64,000 nucleotides of DNA. It comes from Bauldia sp965232525 (GTDB lineage: Bacteria; Pseudomonadota; Alphaproteobacteria; Rhizobiales; Kaistiaceae). Location of the stretch: contig NZ_OZ246980.1 of NCBI RefSeq assembly GCF_965232525.1, forward strand, positions 1 to 64,000, read 5' to 3'. Shown piece by piece: positions 35,263-44,353 of the stretch (position 1 is its first letter; the number at the start of each line of letters is the position of its first letter). The notes below the pieces were generated by a model. The model made no database searches, was not told the origin of the DNA, and was given only the letters and a program-made list of their open reading frames with translations. A program made the position numbers and the translations under genes.

Positions 35263-36103
35263 CCGCCTGCTCGGCCGCGACCCGGTCGCGCAGGGCATTG
35301 GACGACTCCGGGTACTTGCGCAGCACCTCCGCATAGGTCTGGCAAGCGGCTTCGCGCTCGCCGAGGCCAGCCAGCGACAGGCCGAGCTTGAGCAGCGTGT
35401 CCGGAGCCTTGGCGCTCTGCGGGTAGGACTTGTACCCGGCAAGGAATTCATCCGCCGCCGGACCATACTGGCCACGGGCGAACAGGCTCTCGCCGAGCCA
35501 GTACTGTGCATCCGCCGCGCGGGTGTCTTGCGGATAGGTGGTGAGGAAGCCACGGAACCACGCTTCCGCCCGTTCGTAGTCGCCGGTCAAAATGCTGTTG
35601 TAGGCGCGGTCGTAGTCGGCGCGTGGCTCGCCAAGCGAGGCTACTTCCGTGACCGCCGCAACATCGGTCGTGGCCGTGCCGATCAGCGCCCCATCAGCCG
35701 GCGCGGTCAGGTCAATCGGCTGGCGCTCCGGCGCATCGATCACCGATCGGCCCGGCGGCTCGGTCGGAATCTGCGCCACCGGCGCCGCTGTCTCCGGGAC
35801 CGCACCGACCACGGCACCGTCAACGCCGATCTGAAGCTGGAGTTGGCGCACTTGGAAGGTCAGCGCCTCAACCTGACCGGTCAGATCGCGGATATGGGCC
35901 TCCGCCCGCGCGAGCCGTTCCGGCATGCTCATCTCGGCTACGGCCTGCGCATCTTCCTGGGCCCGGCGTTCGGCTGCGCGTTCCTGACGCTTCGACCAGG
36001 GCCACCAGGCGGCCTCGGCGACCGGTGGGGCGGCTATACCGGCGGTGACCAGAACGGCGATGATGACCGCAAGCGGGCGGGTTTTTCGTTTCACGAGCGT
36101 CAC
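35249..36103 (-). CDS. cpoB: Cell division coordinator CpoB (YbgF, Tol-Pal associated)
   Basis: A 284-residue periplasmic protein. A signal peptide (RPLAVIIAVLVTAGIAAPPVAEAA) is followed by a short coiled coil (ERLARAEAHIRDLTGQVEAL), a Pro-rich linker, and C-terminal TPR repeats (YDRAYNSILTGDYERAEAWF through YPQSAKAPDTLLKLGLSL). It links Tol-Pal constriction with septal peptidoglycan synthesis. The start was set at a GTG (36103), 8 nt after AAGGAA, giving a compact signal peptide; an upstream start at 36217 would give an unlikely extension. Confidence 0.9.
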   Translation of the reverse strand: MTLVKRKTRPLAVIIAVLVTAGIAAPPVAEAAWWPWSKRQERAAERRAQEDAQAVAEMSMPERLARAEAHIRDLTGQVEALTFQVRQLQLQIGVDGAVVGAVPETAAPVAQIPTEPPGRSVIDAPERQPIDLTAPADGALIGTATTDVAAVTEVASLGEPRADYDRAYNSILTGDYERAEAWFRGFLTTYPQDTRAADAQYWLGESLFARGQYGPAADEFLAGYKSYPQSAKAPDTLLKLGLSLAGLGEREAACQTYAEVLRKYPESSNALRDRVAAEQAVASC

Positions 36104-36248
36104 GACATCTGTTCCTTCCGCCACCGCCCCCTCGGACGGCGGCCTGCATGGCGATTTGGCTACATCAGCATTGGGCCGCAGAGTTCGGCCAAAGTTAGGC
36201 GACTGGCAGACCGCCAATACGCAATCGGCCCCGTTGCCCCGCAGCGCA

Positions 36249-36755
36249 TCACCGGAGGCGCCGGGATCGCAAGACGTCGCGCAGTGAGCGCCCTGTCTTC
36301 ATCGATTCCACCACTTCATCAAGCCTCTTCCGGCGGGTCGGCTCGGTCTTGGCGGAGCCGATGTGATGAGCGAAACCGCGCTTCTGGCCTGCCGTGGTTG
36401 TGGCCCAAATGTCCTGCAGGGCGCGATCGCCAGCGACAGCGTCTTCGAGGATCGCAGGCACCGCAACAGAGCCTTGATCCTCCAGACGGAAGCGGACCTC
36501 AACCGTATCGCCGATCACGATGCCCGCATCGCGTAGGAGCGGCTTGGACAGCATCAGGTACCAGCGGCCTCGAACCGGCTGCCATGCACCGGAAAACGGT
36601 ACATCGGCCACTTCCCCGCTGATACGCGGACGGGCGTGCCTGTCGAAGGGCATGTCGGCGACCATCGCGTCAGGCAGGAAGACCACGGTGTAGCGGTACC
36701 GTCCGACATTATGACGGACGATTTCTGCCTCGAAGCTGAACGGGTAGTAGCTCAC
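36249..36755 (-). CDS. DUF1905 / YdeI-OmpD-associated family protein
   Basis: A 168-residue soluble protein. The N-terminal DUF1905 beta domain (SFEAEIVRHNVGRYRYTVVFLP...WYLMLSKPLLRDAGI-type sequence) is joined to a C-terminal helical OmdA/YdeI segment (QKRGFAHHIGSAKTEPTRRKR) with the typical ERLDEVVESMKTG-like end (here RLDEVVESMKTGRSL). Such proteins are linked to antimicrobial-peptide or bacteriocin tolerance in enteric bacteria, but the biochemical role is unclear. It sits on the same strand between pal and cpoB, interrupting the normal pal-cpoB adjacency. Confidence 0.82.
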   Translation of the reverse strand: MSYYPFSFEAEIVRHNVGRYRYTVVFLPDAMVADMPFDRHARPRISGEVADVPFSGAWQPVRGRWYLMLSKPLLRDAGIVIGDTVEVRFRLEDQGSVAVPAILEDAVAGDRALQDIWATTTAGQKRGFAHHIGSAKTEPTRRKRLDEVVESMKTGRSLRDVLRSRRLR

Positions 36756-36810
36756 AACCGGGCTGAAAAGGACCCGCTCAAGCGATCCCCCTTCGAACCG
36801 TCGGCGACGA

Positions 36811-37314
36811 CTAGACCCCGGCGGTGTTGAGCACCACCACGGCTCGCCGGTTCTGCGACCAGCAGGAAATGTCGTTGCAGACGGCCACCGGCCGTTCCTT
36901 GCCGTAGGAGATCACCCGCATCCGGCTGGCCGCGACGCCGCGGGCGGCGAAGTAGTCGCGCACCGCGGTCGCACGACGGGCACCGAGTGCGATGTTGTAT
37001 TCGCGGGTGCCGCGTTCGTCCGCGTGGCCTTCGATGACGAAGCTGTATTGCGGATACTGCCTGAGCCACTGGACCTGACGGTTGAGGGTGGCGATCGCCT
37101 GGGGCGTGAATTCGGCGGAGTCGGTGTTGAAAAACACCCGGTCGCCAACGCTGACGACGAACTCCTGGGTCGATCCGGCAGATGCGGCGCTGCCTGTGAT
37201 CGCCAGATCGGCACCGGTCAGACTCTCTTTCGACGAACATGCGGCGAGCACCAGCCCCATGACGGCGATTGCCGCCAGCCGGCCGGCTCGCGCCATGGTT
37301 AATGTGTGCGGCAT
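36811..37314 (-). CDS. pal: Peptidoglycan-associated lipoprotein Pal
   Basis: A 167-residue outer-membrane lipoprotein. The lipobox LAAC lies at residues 23-26, and an OmpA-like peptidoglycan-binding domain spans about residues 50-165 with FVIEGHADERGTREYNIALG. The start MPHTL has GGGGAG 8 nt upstream. Pal anchors the outer membrane to peptidoglycan and binds TolB during constriction. Confidence 0.96.
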   Translation of the reverse strand: MPHTLTMARAGRLAAIAVMGLVLAACSSKESLTGADLAITGSAASAGSTQEFVVSVGDRVFFNTDSAEFTPQAIATLNRQVQWLRQYPQYSFVIEGHADERGTREYNIALGARRATAVRDYFAARGVAASRMRVISYGKERPVAVCNDISCWSQNRRAVVVLNTAGV

Positions 37315-37488
37315 GCGCTTAACTCCCCGTCCACCATGCCGGCCACCCTGCCGGCCCCGTGGTTAAAGCCGCGTTCAGCGACGTGGTTAAGAAACTCTCT
37401 CCAGCCCGTCGCCTTCCCCGCACGAGCCGGAAGACCACTCGAATCCGCGCAAAATACGCCGAAACCGGGGCCGCGCCAACGAGATGGT

Positions 37489-38835
37489 TCAGTTGATCAA
37501 GGGCGACCAGGCCGGATCGGAAGCAAAACCGGCGGTCGGGATGCGAAACTCGTTGAATCCGGTAAGGTCGATCGTCCACAGCTGCGGCCCGCCCTGGGCG
37601 CCGGGAACGTCCCGGAAGAACATCAGCGCCCGGCCATTCGGTGCCCATGTCGGGCCTTCGTTGTGAAAGCCCTGGGTCAGGATTCGCTCATCGCTGCCGT
37701 CTGGACGGATGATACCGATCGAGAATTGGCCCGCATGCCGCTTGGTGAAAGCGATGTAGTCGCCGCGCGGCGACCAGACCGGCGTCGAGTAACTCCCCTC
37801 GCCAAAGGTAATCCGTTGCGGGTTCGAACCGTCGGCGCCCATGACGTAGAGCTGCTGCGACCCGCCCCGGTCGGACTCGAACACGATCCGTGACCCGTCG
37901 GGCGCATAGGACGGGCTGGTGTCGATTGCTGCCTGATCGGTCAGCCGGGTGGTCCGGCGCGAGCGCAGGTCCATGGCGTAGATGTTGGCGTTGCCGTCCT
38001 GCTGCAGGCTCATGATCACCCGCTGGCCGTCCGGCGAAAAGCGCGGGGCAAAGGTCATGCCGGGAAAGTTGCCGACCAGTTCCCGCTGACCGCTGTCGAT
38101 GTTGAGGAGGTAGACCCGCGGATCGCCGCCCTCGTAAGACATGTAGGTGATTTCCTGCGACGAGGGGCTGAAGCGCGGGGTGAGCACGAGATCACGCCCC
38201 TGAGTCAGGTAGCGGACATTGGCACCATCCTGATCCATGATCGCCAGCCGCTTGGTCCGGTTGTCCTTGGGGCCGGTCTCGTCGACATAGACGACCCGGG
38301 TATCGAAGTACCCCGGCTCGCCGGTGAGCCGCTGGTAGATCGCGTCGGCAATGATGTGGGCGACCCGGCGCCAGTTCTCGGGACTGGTGAAGAACTGCTG
38401 GCCGGCGAGCTGCTGCCCGCCGAACACGTCCCAGAGGCGGAATTCGGCGCGCAGCCGGCCGTCCGGCTCCTGCGCGACAGCGCCGACGACCAGGAACTGG
38501 GCGTTGATCGCCCGCCAGTTGGAGAAACCGGGCACGGCGTCGGCCGTCACCACCCGCTCGGTGAAGGACGATGGATCGAGCGGCCGGAAGATGCCGGATC
38601 GGCGGAGGTCGGCGGTGATGATGCCGGTAATCTCGCTGCCGACCGCCGATCCCGGCGACAGGAACACGGGAATCGCGATCGCCACCGGCTGAATGCTGCC
38701 CTGGGTGATCTCCAGTTCGAGCTGGGCGCGGGCCGGGCCGATCGGCGCGGCAATCGCGCCAAGGGCGGCGACCGCCGCCACCATGGCCAGGACGCTTCGC
38801 CGCCACCCCGGCCGGGTCCCTCGGTCAGCCACCAA
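37489..38835 (-). CDS. tolB: Tol-Pal system beta-propeller protein TolB
   Basis: A 448-residue periplasmic protein. The signal peptide (VLAMVAAVAALGAIAAPIGPARAQ) is followed by an N-terminal domain (LELEITQGSIQPVAIAIPVF) and a six-bladed propeller with repeats such as APRFSPDGQRVIMSL, SPSYAPDGSRIVFES and PVWSPRGDYIAFTK. TolB binds Pal and TolA. Its start overlaps the tolA stop by 11 bp. Confidence 0.96.
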   Translation of the reverse strand: MVADRGTRPGWRRSVLAMVAAVAALGAIAAPIGPARAQLELEITQGSIQPVAIAIPVFLSPGSAVGSEITGIITADLRRSGIFRPLDPSSFTERVVTADAVPGFSNWRAINAQFLVVGAVAQEPDGRLRAEFRLWDVFGGQQLAGQQFFTSPENWRRVAHIIADAIYQRLTGEPGYFDTRVVYVDETGPKDNRTKRLAIMDQDGANVRYLTQGRDLVLTPRFSPSSQEITYMSYEGGDPRVYLLNIDSGQRELVGNFPGMTFAPRFSPDGQRVIMSLQQDGNANIYAMDLRSRRTTRLTDQAAIDTSPSYAPDGSRIVFESDRGGSQQLYVMGADGSNPQRITFGEGSYSTPVWSPRGDYIAFTKRHAGQFSIGIIRPDGSDERILTQGFHNEGPTWAPNGRALMFFRDVPGAQGGPQLWTIDLTGFNEFRIPTAGFASDPAWSPLIN

Positions 38836-39784
38836 ACATCTCCCTTGGATCGAACGTCATGATGATCTCTTTCCAGCTATCATAGCTCGCCGGTGGGAGA
38901 TTGTATGGCGCGCATTGCTCGACGGCCCGCCGCGCCGCGTTGGCGGCGAGTTCGCCGATCGCACTCGGGCGATACTCGACAACCTCCGGCGGCCGGCTGA
39001 GATTGCCGTCGGGACCGAGGAACATCTTGATCTTGACGCGGAGCTCCGCCGGATCCGGTCGAGTCGGCGGCAGCGCCCAGCACCGCGCAAGCCGCGCTCG
39101 CAGCGCATCGATCTCGGTCTGGCCAATCTCCGGAGACTGGGAGCCGGTTACCGCGCCAATCGACGGATCGGCGGCGGACGGCGGATCGTCGGTGTCGAGC
39201 AAGGCGGCGATCTGATCGGTCAGCTCCTCCTCGGGCGGCTCAGGCCGAGCACGCGGCAACGGTGGCGGCACCGCCTCGGCCGTTTCCTCCGGCGGCGGCT
39301 CTTCCGGTTCAGGCTCTGGCTCGGGCTCCGGTTCGGGTTGTGGCTCGGGTTCCGGCTCAGTGTCCGGCGGCGGTTCCTCTTCGACCGGTTCTGGTTCAGG
39401 CTCCGGCGGCTCGGGCTCGGGAACTGGCTCCGGCTCGGGAACTGGCTCCGGCTCGGGAAGCGGTTCGGGTTCGGGTTCCGGCTCCGGCGGTGGTTCGGGC
39501 TCCGGTGGCTCCGGTAGTGGCGGTTCCTCGACGGGTTCCGGCGCCGGCGGCTCCTCCTCCAGAGGCGGTTCCTCCTCGGGCGGCGCTGGAACCTCCGGCT
39601 CTTCCACCACCTCGGCGATCTCGACCCCGATCGGAATCTGGGTGATGTCGTCGATGGGAATGAACTCGAATGGCACGCCTTCGATATCGCTGGCGTCCAG
39701 CGGCTCGAACGAGCTGAAGGTGATGAGTCCCCAGCCGACCAGGACCAGATGGCCAACGACCGAGACCGTGAACCCGGTGCTCAT
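38825..39784 (-). CDS. tolA: Cell envelope integrity protein TolA
   Basis: A 319-residue protein. It has an N-terminal anchor (VSVVGHLVLVGWGLITFSSF), a long Pro-Glu repeat (about residues 70-175, PEPEPVPEPEP units) in place of the Ala-rich helix of enteric TolA, and a C-terminal TolA domain (RARLARCWALPPTRPDPAEL through RRAVEQCAPYNLPPASY). The Pro-Glu stretch should form an extended periplasm-spanning rod. Its repeats make the DNA at 39300-39600 look like a simple repeat. The start follows tolR after 6 bp. Confidence 0.93.
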   Translation of the reverse strand: MSTGFTVSVVGHLVLVGWGLITFSSFEPLDASDIEGVPFEFIPIDDITQIPIGVEIAEVVEEPEVPAPPEEEPPLEEEPPAPEPVEEPPLPEPPEPEPPPEPEPEPEPLPEPEPVPEPEPVPEPEPPEPEPEPVEEEPPPDTEPEPEPQPEPEPEPEPEPEEPPPEETAEAVPPPLPRARPEPPEEELTDQIAALLDTDDPPSAADPSIGAVTGSQSPEIGQTEIDALRARLARCWALPPTRPDPAELRVKIKMFLGPDGNLSRPPEVVEYRPSAIGELAANAARRAVEQCAPYNLPPASYDSWKEIIMTFDPREMFGG

Positions 39785-39790
39785 GGCGGA

Positions 39791-40321
39791 TCAGGGATCA
39801 GGAATAGACGGCAGGTCGGGAACCACGGGCGGGTCCGCGACCGTCGCGGCCGGCTCAAGGTCGGCGGCCGGTACGGGTTCGGAAACCGACTGAGGTTCCG
39901 AGATCAGACCGATCCTTGTGAACCCGGCGACGTTGATGGTCCCCATTACCTGGAGGATCATGCCGTAATTGGCGGAGCGATCGCCGCGCACGTAAATGCG
40001 CTCTTCCGGTCCGGTCGTCAGTTCGTTCAGCCGCGGCACGAGCCCGGCCATCGTCACTTCCTCCTCCATGACGAAGATCCGGCCATCGGGATCGACCGAC
40101 ACAGAAACCGGTTCCTTCTCCACCGCCAGCGGGCTGGCCGGCGCGTCCGGCAGGTCGATCGGCACGCCGGCTGAGAGCAGCGGCGCCGTCACCATGAAGA
40201 CGATGAGCAACACCAGCATCACATCGACGAACGGCGTGACGTTGATCTCGTTGATCGGCTTAACGGCGCGCCGGCGGCGCCGAACGCGAAACTCGCCGGG
40301 TGGATCGAGTGAGGATGTCAT
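39791..40321 (-). CDS. tolR: Tol-Pal proton-channel subunit TolR
   Basis: A 176-residue ExbD/TolR-family protein. A cytoplasmic basic head (EFRVRRRRRAVKP) is followed by one TM helix with the conserved Asp (NVTPFVDVMLVLLIVFMVTAPLL) and a periplasmic domain. A Pro/Ala-rich extension of about 35 residues follows the usual end (after SEPQSV), longer than the E. coli protein. With TolQ it makes the proton-driven motor that energises TolA. Confidence 0.93.
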   Translation of the reverse strand: MTSSLDPPGEFRVRRRRRAVKPINEINVTPFVDVMLVLLIVFMVTAPLLSAGVPIDLPDAPASPLAVEKEPVSVSVDPDGRIFVMEEEVTMAGLVPRLNELTTGPEERIYVRGDRSANYGMILQVMGTINVAGFTRIGLISEPQSVSEPVPAADLEPAATVADPPVVPDLPSIPDP

Positions 40322-40327
40322 CGCCGG

Positions 40328-41038
40328 TTACCCTCTTTCGTCGGCTTGGCGCGACAGGATCGCGGCGAACTCGTCGGCGAAGCCAGCGAGGCGTTGGCCG
40401 AGCTTGCCGGCATCGGCGGACAGCTTGTTGTAGGCGACGACGGCGGGAATGGCGGCGGCCAGGCCGAGCGCCGTGGCGAGCAGCGCTTCTGCGATGCCGG
40501 GCGCCACGACCGCCAGCGAGGTGTTTCGGGAGGCCGCGATCGCCTGGAAACTGGTCATGATCCCCCAGACGGTACCGAACAGACCGATGAACGGCCCAGC
40601 GGAACCAACCGTTGCGAGAAACAGCAATCGCCGCTCAAGCCGCTGGGTTTCACGGGCAATGGTGACGTCGAGGACTTTATCGATCCGGCTCTGCAGCCCG
40701 ATCGGCGAACGGGCGCCCGCCTCGAAACTGCGTTTCCACTCCCGCATCGCCGCCACGAAGATCGACGCCATACCGACGGGCGTTCGACCGGTCAGCGAGC
40801 GGTAAAGGTCCTCAAGCGACTGACCCGACCAGAACACTTTCTCGAACCGGTCCATCTGCCGCCGCGAGCGCGAATAGAGCAGCGCCTTGTCGATGATAAT
40901 CGCCCATGTCCAGACGGACGCCAGGATCAGACCGATGATGACCGCCTTGACGACGATGTGGGCCTGAAGAAAGAGCGAGATCAACGAGATGTCGGCCGGC
41001 GACACCAGCACCGCCTCCGTCACTCCATCAACCGGCAT
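40328..41038 (-). CDS. tolQ: Tol-Pal proton-channel subunit TolQ
   Basis: A 236-residue ExbB/TolQ-family membrane protein. It has three TM helices: IVVKAVIIGLILASVWTWAI, then LFLATVGSAGPFIGLFGTVW and VVAPGIAEALLATALGLAAAIP. The conserved GLFGTVWGIM and PGIAEALLATALGL motifs are clear. It is followed by tolR after 6 bp. The upstream 200 bp to ybgC hold no gene. Confidence 0.96.
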   Translation of the reverse strand: MPVDGVTEAVLVSPADISLISLFLQAHIVVKAVIIGLILASVWTWAIIIDKALLYSRSRRQMDRFEKVFWSGQSLEDLYRSLTGRTPVGMASIFVAAMREWKRSFEAGARSPIGLQSRIDKVLDVTIARETQRLERRLLFLATVGSAGPFIGLFGTVWGIMTSFQAIAASRNTSLAVVAPGIAEALLATALGLAAAIPAVVAYNKLSADAGKLGQRLAGFADEFAAILSRQADERG

Positions 41039-41237
41039 AGCGACTCCATAGTGGCCAGGACGACACGGGGACCGCGATCGACAACCGGCAAGTTTGACCG
41101 TTCGGGCCGATGCTTCATGCCAGCCAACCGAACGCGACGCCTGTCGCGGTCAAATTTGTCTAAACGAGGGCCACTGGCCTTTCGCGAACCCCCAGAATCC
41201 CCAAAGGCGAGTTACGCCTATCATGGTTAACGCGTGG

Positions 41238-41687
41238 TTATCCAGTCGGTGCCAGTCGCTCGCGGACGCCATCCGGAATCCGTCGCGCACGACCTTCCGG
41301 CGTGATCAGAACGACGGTGACGTCGGCCTCGGCGAGAACCGTCTCGCCACGTCGGGCGGTCTGACGCAGGATCAGTCGAGCGCCGGCCAACTGGCTTGGT
41401 TCGGTGTGAATCTCGATCAGGTCGTCGATCCGCGCCGGTTTGAGAAAATCGATGGTGATGCGGCGCACCGCGAAGGCGAGGCGTTCGCCGTGCTCACCAT
41501 CGTCCAGCGCCGTATGGCCGATGCCGAGCAGCCGGATGTAGTCCGAGCGGCCGCGCTCCATGAAGCGGATAAAGCTGCCGTGATAGACCACGCCCGAGAA
41601 GTCGGTATCCTCGAAGTAGATTCGTACCGGCAGCACATGGCCGCCGGGCACCAGCCGGCCGGCGAGATCGGGCCAGTCCTGTCCCAT
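41238..41687 (-). CDS. ybgC: Acyl-CoA thioesterase YbgC (Tol-Pal associated)
   Basis: A 149-residue hot-dog thioesterase. The active-site motif IYFEDTDFSGVVYHGSFIRFMERGR carries the catalytic Asp and Tyr/His region. In enteric bacteria YbgC acts on short acyl-CoA or acyl-ACP and belongs to the tol-pal operon. It sits first in the tol cluster on the same strand, 200 bp upstream of tolQ. Confidence 0.92.
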   Translation of the reverse strand: MGQDWPDLAGRLVPGGHVLPVRIYFEDTDFSGVVYHGSFIRFMERGRSDYIRLLGIGHTALDDGEHGERLAFAVRRITIDFLKPARIDDLIEIHTEPSQLAGARLILRQTARRGETVLAEADVTVVLITPEGRARRIPDGVRERLAPTG

Positions 41688-41727
41688 GCATCCCCCTGAT
41701 CGCGATTCTCATGAGGAAGGATAGTTC

Positions 41728-42168
41728 GTGGGCGACATTGCGATAAGGCCCCCGACGGGCGACGACGCCAGCGACATGGCGGCGCTGATGACCGCGCTTG
41801 GCTACCCTGCCAGCCCCGACCAGATGGCGGTCCGCCTCGCCCGGCTCACCGATCGCGCCGACCACCAGACGCTGATTGCGACCGATGGAGGGCAGGTGGT
41901 CGGCATGGTAGCCGGATATCTTGTGCCCGGCCTTCACGACGATGCGCCGGTCGGACAGATCATCAGCCTGGTGGTCAGTGAAACCGTGCGTGGTAGAGGT
42001 GTCGGCCGCCAACTCGCCGCCGCGATCGAAACCTGGTTTCGCACGGCCGGGGTGTCTCGGGTCAGTGTCACCTCACACCTTCGCCGCAAGGATGCGCACG
42101 CCTTCTACCAGGGCATCGGCTACGCGCAGACTGGGCTCCGTTTCGGTCGGACGTTGGATGACGGCTGA
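41728..42168 (+). CDS. GNAT-family N-acetyltransferase
   Basis: A 146-residue acetyltransferase. The acetyl-CoA motif is VVSETVRGRGVGRQLAAAIE (Q/RxxGxG/A), with VSVTSHLRRKDAHAFYQGIGY at the C-terminal end giving the typical motif B. It starts with GTG, 6 nt after AAGGA. It is divergent from ybgC with only 40 bp between, so the two share a control region. The substrate is unknown. Confidence 0.9.
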   Translation: MGDIAIRPPTGDDASDMAALMTALGYPASPDQMAVRLARLTDRADHQTLIATDGGQVVGMVAGYLVPGLHDDAPVGQIISLVVSETVRGRGVGRQLAAAIETWFRTAGVSRVSVTSHLRRKDAHAFYQGIGYAQTGLRFGRTLDDG

Positions 42169-42218
42169 GACACCGTATCGACGTCAACACCGCGATCCGC
42201 CACGGCTGCTGGATCAAC

Positions 42219-43406
42219 CTAGTCCAGGGTCCGCCGGTAGCGCACCAAGGCGATGGTCGCCACCACCGCGGTGAAGATCAGCAGCGGCCAGATTTGGCTG
42301 CTGACTTCCGCCAGGCCGACGCCCTTCAGCATCACCGCCCGCACCACCCGCAGGTAATGGGTCAGCGGGATGATCTCACCGATCACCTGCGCCCAGTCCG
42401 GCATGCCGCGGAAGGGGAACATGAAGCCGGACAGCAGGATCGACGGCAGGAAGAAGAAGAACGTCATCTGCATCGCTTGCATCTGGTTGCGGGCGATGGT
42501 GGAGAAGGTGTAGCCGAGGATGACGTTGGCGGCGATGAACAGCAGCGTCACACCGAGCAGCACCGCCATTGGCCCCTGCATCGGCACGGCGAACAACAGC
42601 GCCGCGGCGATCAGAATGACGCCGACTTGAACGAAGCCGAAGACGATATAGGGCACCACCTTGCCGAGCATGATCTCGTAGGGCCGGGCCGGCATCGCCA
42701 TCAGATTTTCAATGGTGCCGCGCTCGACCTCGCGCGTCAGCGCCAGCGCGGTCATCAGGATGGTGGTCATCGTCAGGATGGTGCCGAGAAGGCCGGGAAC
42801 GATGTTGTAGGCGGTGATACCTTCCGGGTTGTAGAGCTGATGCACGACGACATCGATCGGCAGCGTACCTGGCGCGAGCGAGGCCAGCGGGCCGGTGGTC
42901 AGCGGCGTGATCGCGGTAGTGACGATCTGGCTGAGCGATGCGACCCCCGCCGATGTTGCCGCTGGGTCGGTAGCGTCGGCTTCCAATAGCAGCTGCGGAT
43001 TCTCGCCGCGTACCAGTTGGCGGTGGAATCCGGGTGGCACGGTCAGGATAAAGGTCACCTCGCCCCGCTCGAGCTTCTGGCGGGCAAGCGCCTCCGTCGT
43101 CGCGTCCTGGTCGACCTCGAAGTAATCCGAAAGCTGCATGCCGGTGACGATGGCGCGGGCGACCGAGCCGTTGTCGCCGACGATCACCGCGGTCGGCAGG
43201 TGCTTGGGATCGGTGTTGATGGCGTAGCCGAACAGAACCAGTTGCAAGATCGGCACACCGATGATCATCGCGAAGGTGAGTCGATCGCGGCGCATCTGGA
43301 TCACTTCCTTCACCATGATCGCCATGACCCGCGACCAGGAGAAGAACCGCAGCTTGGCGGAATTCGCCTTGGCGGCAACCGGCACCGAGGTCTCGGCGGC
43401 GGTCAT
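42219..43406 (-). CDS. ABC-2 type transporter permease (YbhS/YhhJ-like)
   Basis: A 395-residue permease with an N-terminal TM (MIIGVPILQLVLFGYAI), a large extracytoplasmic domain with GEVTFILTVPPGFHRQLVRG, and five C-terminal TMs including ALALTREVERGTIENLMAMP and FLPSILLSGFMFPFRGMPDWAQ, all typical of ABC2_membrane_3. Its start overlaps the ATPase stop by 4 bp. It probably exports drugs or lipophilic ions with the ATPase and HlyD-like adaptor. Only one permease is present, where enteric YbhFSR has two. Confidence 0.9.
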   Translation of the reverse strand: MTAAETSVPVAAKANSAKLRFFSWSRVMAIMVKEVIQMRRDRLTFAMIIGVPILQLVLFGYAINTDPKHLPTAVIVGDNGSVARAIVTGMQLSDYFEVDQDATTEALARQKLERGEVTFILTVPPGFHRQLVRGENPQLLLEADATDPAATSAGVASLSQIVTTAITPLTTGPLASLAPGTLPIDVVVHQLYNPEGITAYNIVPGLLGTILTMTTILMTALALTREVERGTIENLMAMPARPYEIMLGKVVPYIVFGFVQVGVILIAAALLFAVPMQGPMAVLLGVTLLFIAANVILGYTFSTIARNQMQAMQMTFFFFLPSILLSGFMFPFRGMPDWAQVIGEIIPLTHYLRVVRAVMLKGVGLAEVSSQIWPLLIFTAVVATIALVRYRRTLD

Positions 43407-44353
43407 TGGGTCGGCCCCATGCCCTCGCCGCCGAAATTGTCGGCCGACTGGTTCATCAGGCGGATGAAGACGTCCTCGAGGCTGGTCTCGTCGGGTTCGG
43501 CCCTGGCGGCGGTACCGGCGATCGCCTCGTCAACGCTTTGCTTGAGCAGACCTTCGTCGGTGCCGACCACGTGCAGGTCGTTGCCGAAAGACGCCACCTG
43601 ATCGACGCCGGGTGACCCCTTCAGTCGCTTGGCGATGCCATTGATATCGCCGCCGGTGACGACGAAGGTATGGAGGCCGGAATCGGCGATCACCTCCGGG
43701 ACCGTGCCGCGGGCGACCACGCTGCCATAGGCGATGTAGACGATCCGGTGACAGCGCTCCGCCTCGTCCATGTAGTGGGTCGAAACCAGCACGGTCAGCC
43801 CCTTTGCGGTGAGGTCGTGGATCTCGTCCCAGAACTCGCGTCGCGCCTGCGGATCGACGCCGGCGGTCGGCTCGTCGAGCAGCAGCAATTGTGGCCGGTG
43901 CATGATGCAGGCTGCCAGCGCCAGTCGCTGCTTCCAACCGCCGGAGAGCGTGCCGGCGAGCTGATGTTGCCGATCGGTGAGGCCGAGTTGCTCCAGCGTC
44001 TCGTCGACAAACTGGGCGCGCGGCTTCAGATCGTAGAGGCGGGCGACGAAATCGAGATTCTCGCGGATGGTCAGGTCCTCGTAGAGCGAGAACCGCTGGG
44101 TCATATAGCCGACCTCGAGCTTTATCAGATCGGCCTGGGTCCGGATGTCGTAGCCCAGACATTCACCGCTGCCGTCGTCAGGCCGCAGCAGGCCGCAGAT
44201 CATGCGAATGGTGGTCGTCTTGCCGGAACCGTTGGGCCCTAGGAAACCGACGATCTCGCCGCGATTCACGGTCATGTCGATGTGATCGACGACGGTCCTG
44301 CCGCTGAATTTTTTGGTCAGACCGTTGATGGCGATAATCGGCTCGCCGTTCAC
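43403..44353 (-). CDS. ABC transporter ATPase (YbhF-like, single domain)
   Basis: A 316-residue ATPase. Walker A is GPNGSGKTT, the signature is LSGGWKQRL, and Walker B is LLLLDEPTAGVDPQARREFW with the D-loop intact. A C-terminal extension (about residues 225-316) is of the type seen in ABC-2 exporters. Only one nucleotide-binding domain is present; E. coli YbhF has two. It overlaps both neighbours by 4 bp (ATGA), so the operon is translationally coupled. Confidence 0.92.
   Translation of the reverse strand: MNGEPIIAINGLTKKFSGRTVVDHIDMTVNRGEIVGFLGPNGSGKTTTIRMICGLLRPDDGSGECLGYDIRTQADLIKLEVGYMTQRFSLYEDLTIRENLDFVARLYDLKPRAQFVDETLEQLGLTDRQHQLAGTLSGGWKQRLALAACIMHRPQLLLLDEPTAGVDPQARREFWDEIHDLTAKGLTVLVSTHYMDEAERCHRIVYIAYGSVVARGTVPEVIADSGLHTFVVTGGDINGIAKRLKGSPGVDQVASFGNDLHVVGTDEGLLKQSVDEAIAGTAARAEPDETSLEDVFIRLMNQSADNFGGEGMGPTQ

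Noticed and set aside
33946..35553. Longer TilS with 97 extra N-terminal residues
   Set aside because: The extra stretch coincides with cpoB coding sequence in another frame and shows no TilS-like residues before the PP-loop.
39360..39893. Gly/Ser repeat frame on the plus strand in tolA, and a possible tandem DNA repeat
   Set aside because: It is the complement of the TolA Pro-Glu rod. The repeat is explained by coding for PEPEP units, not by a CRISPR or satellite.
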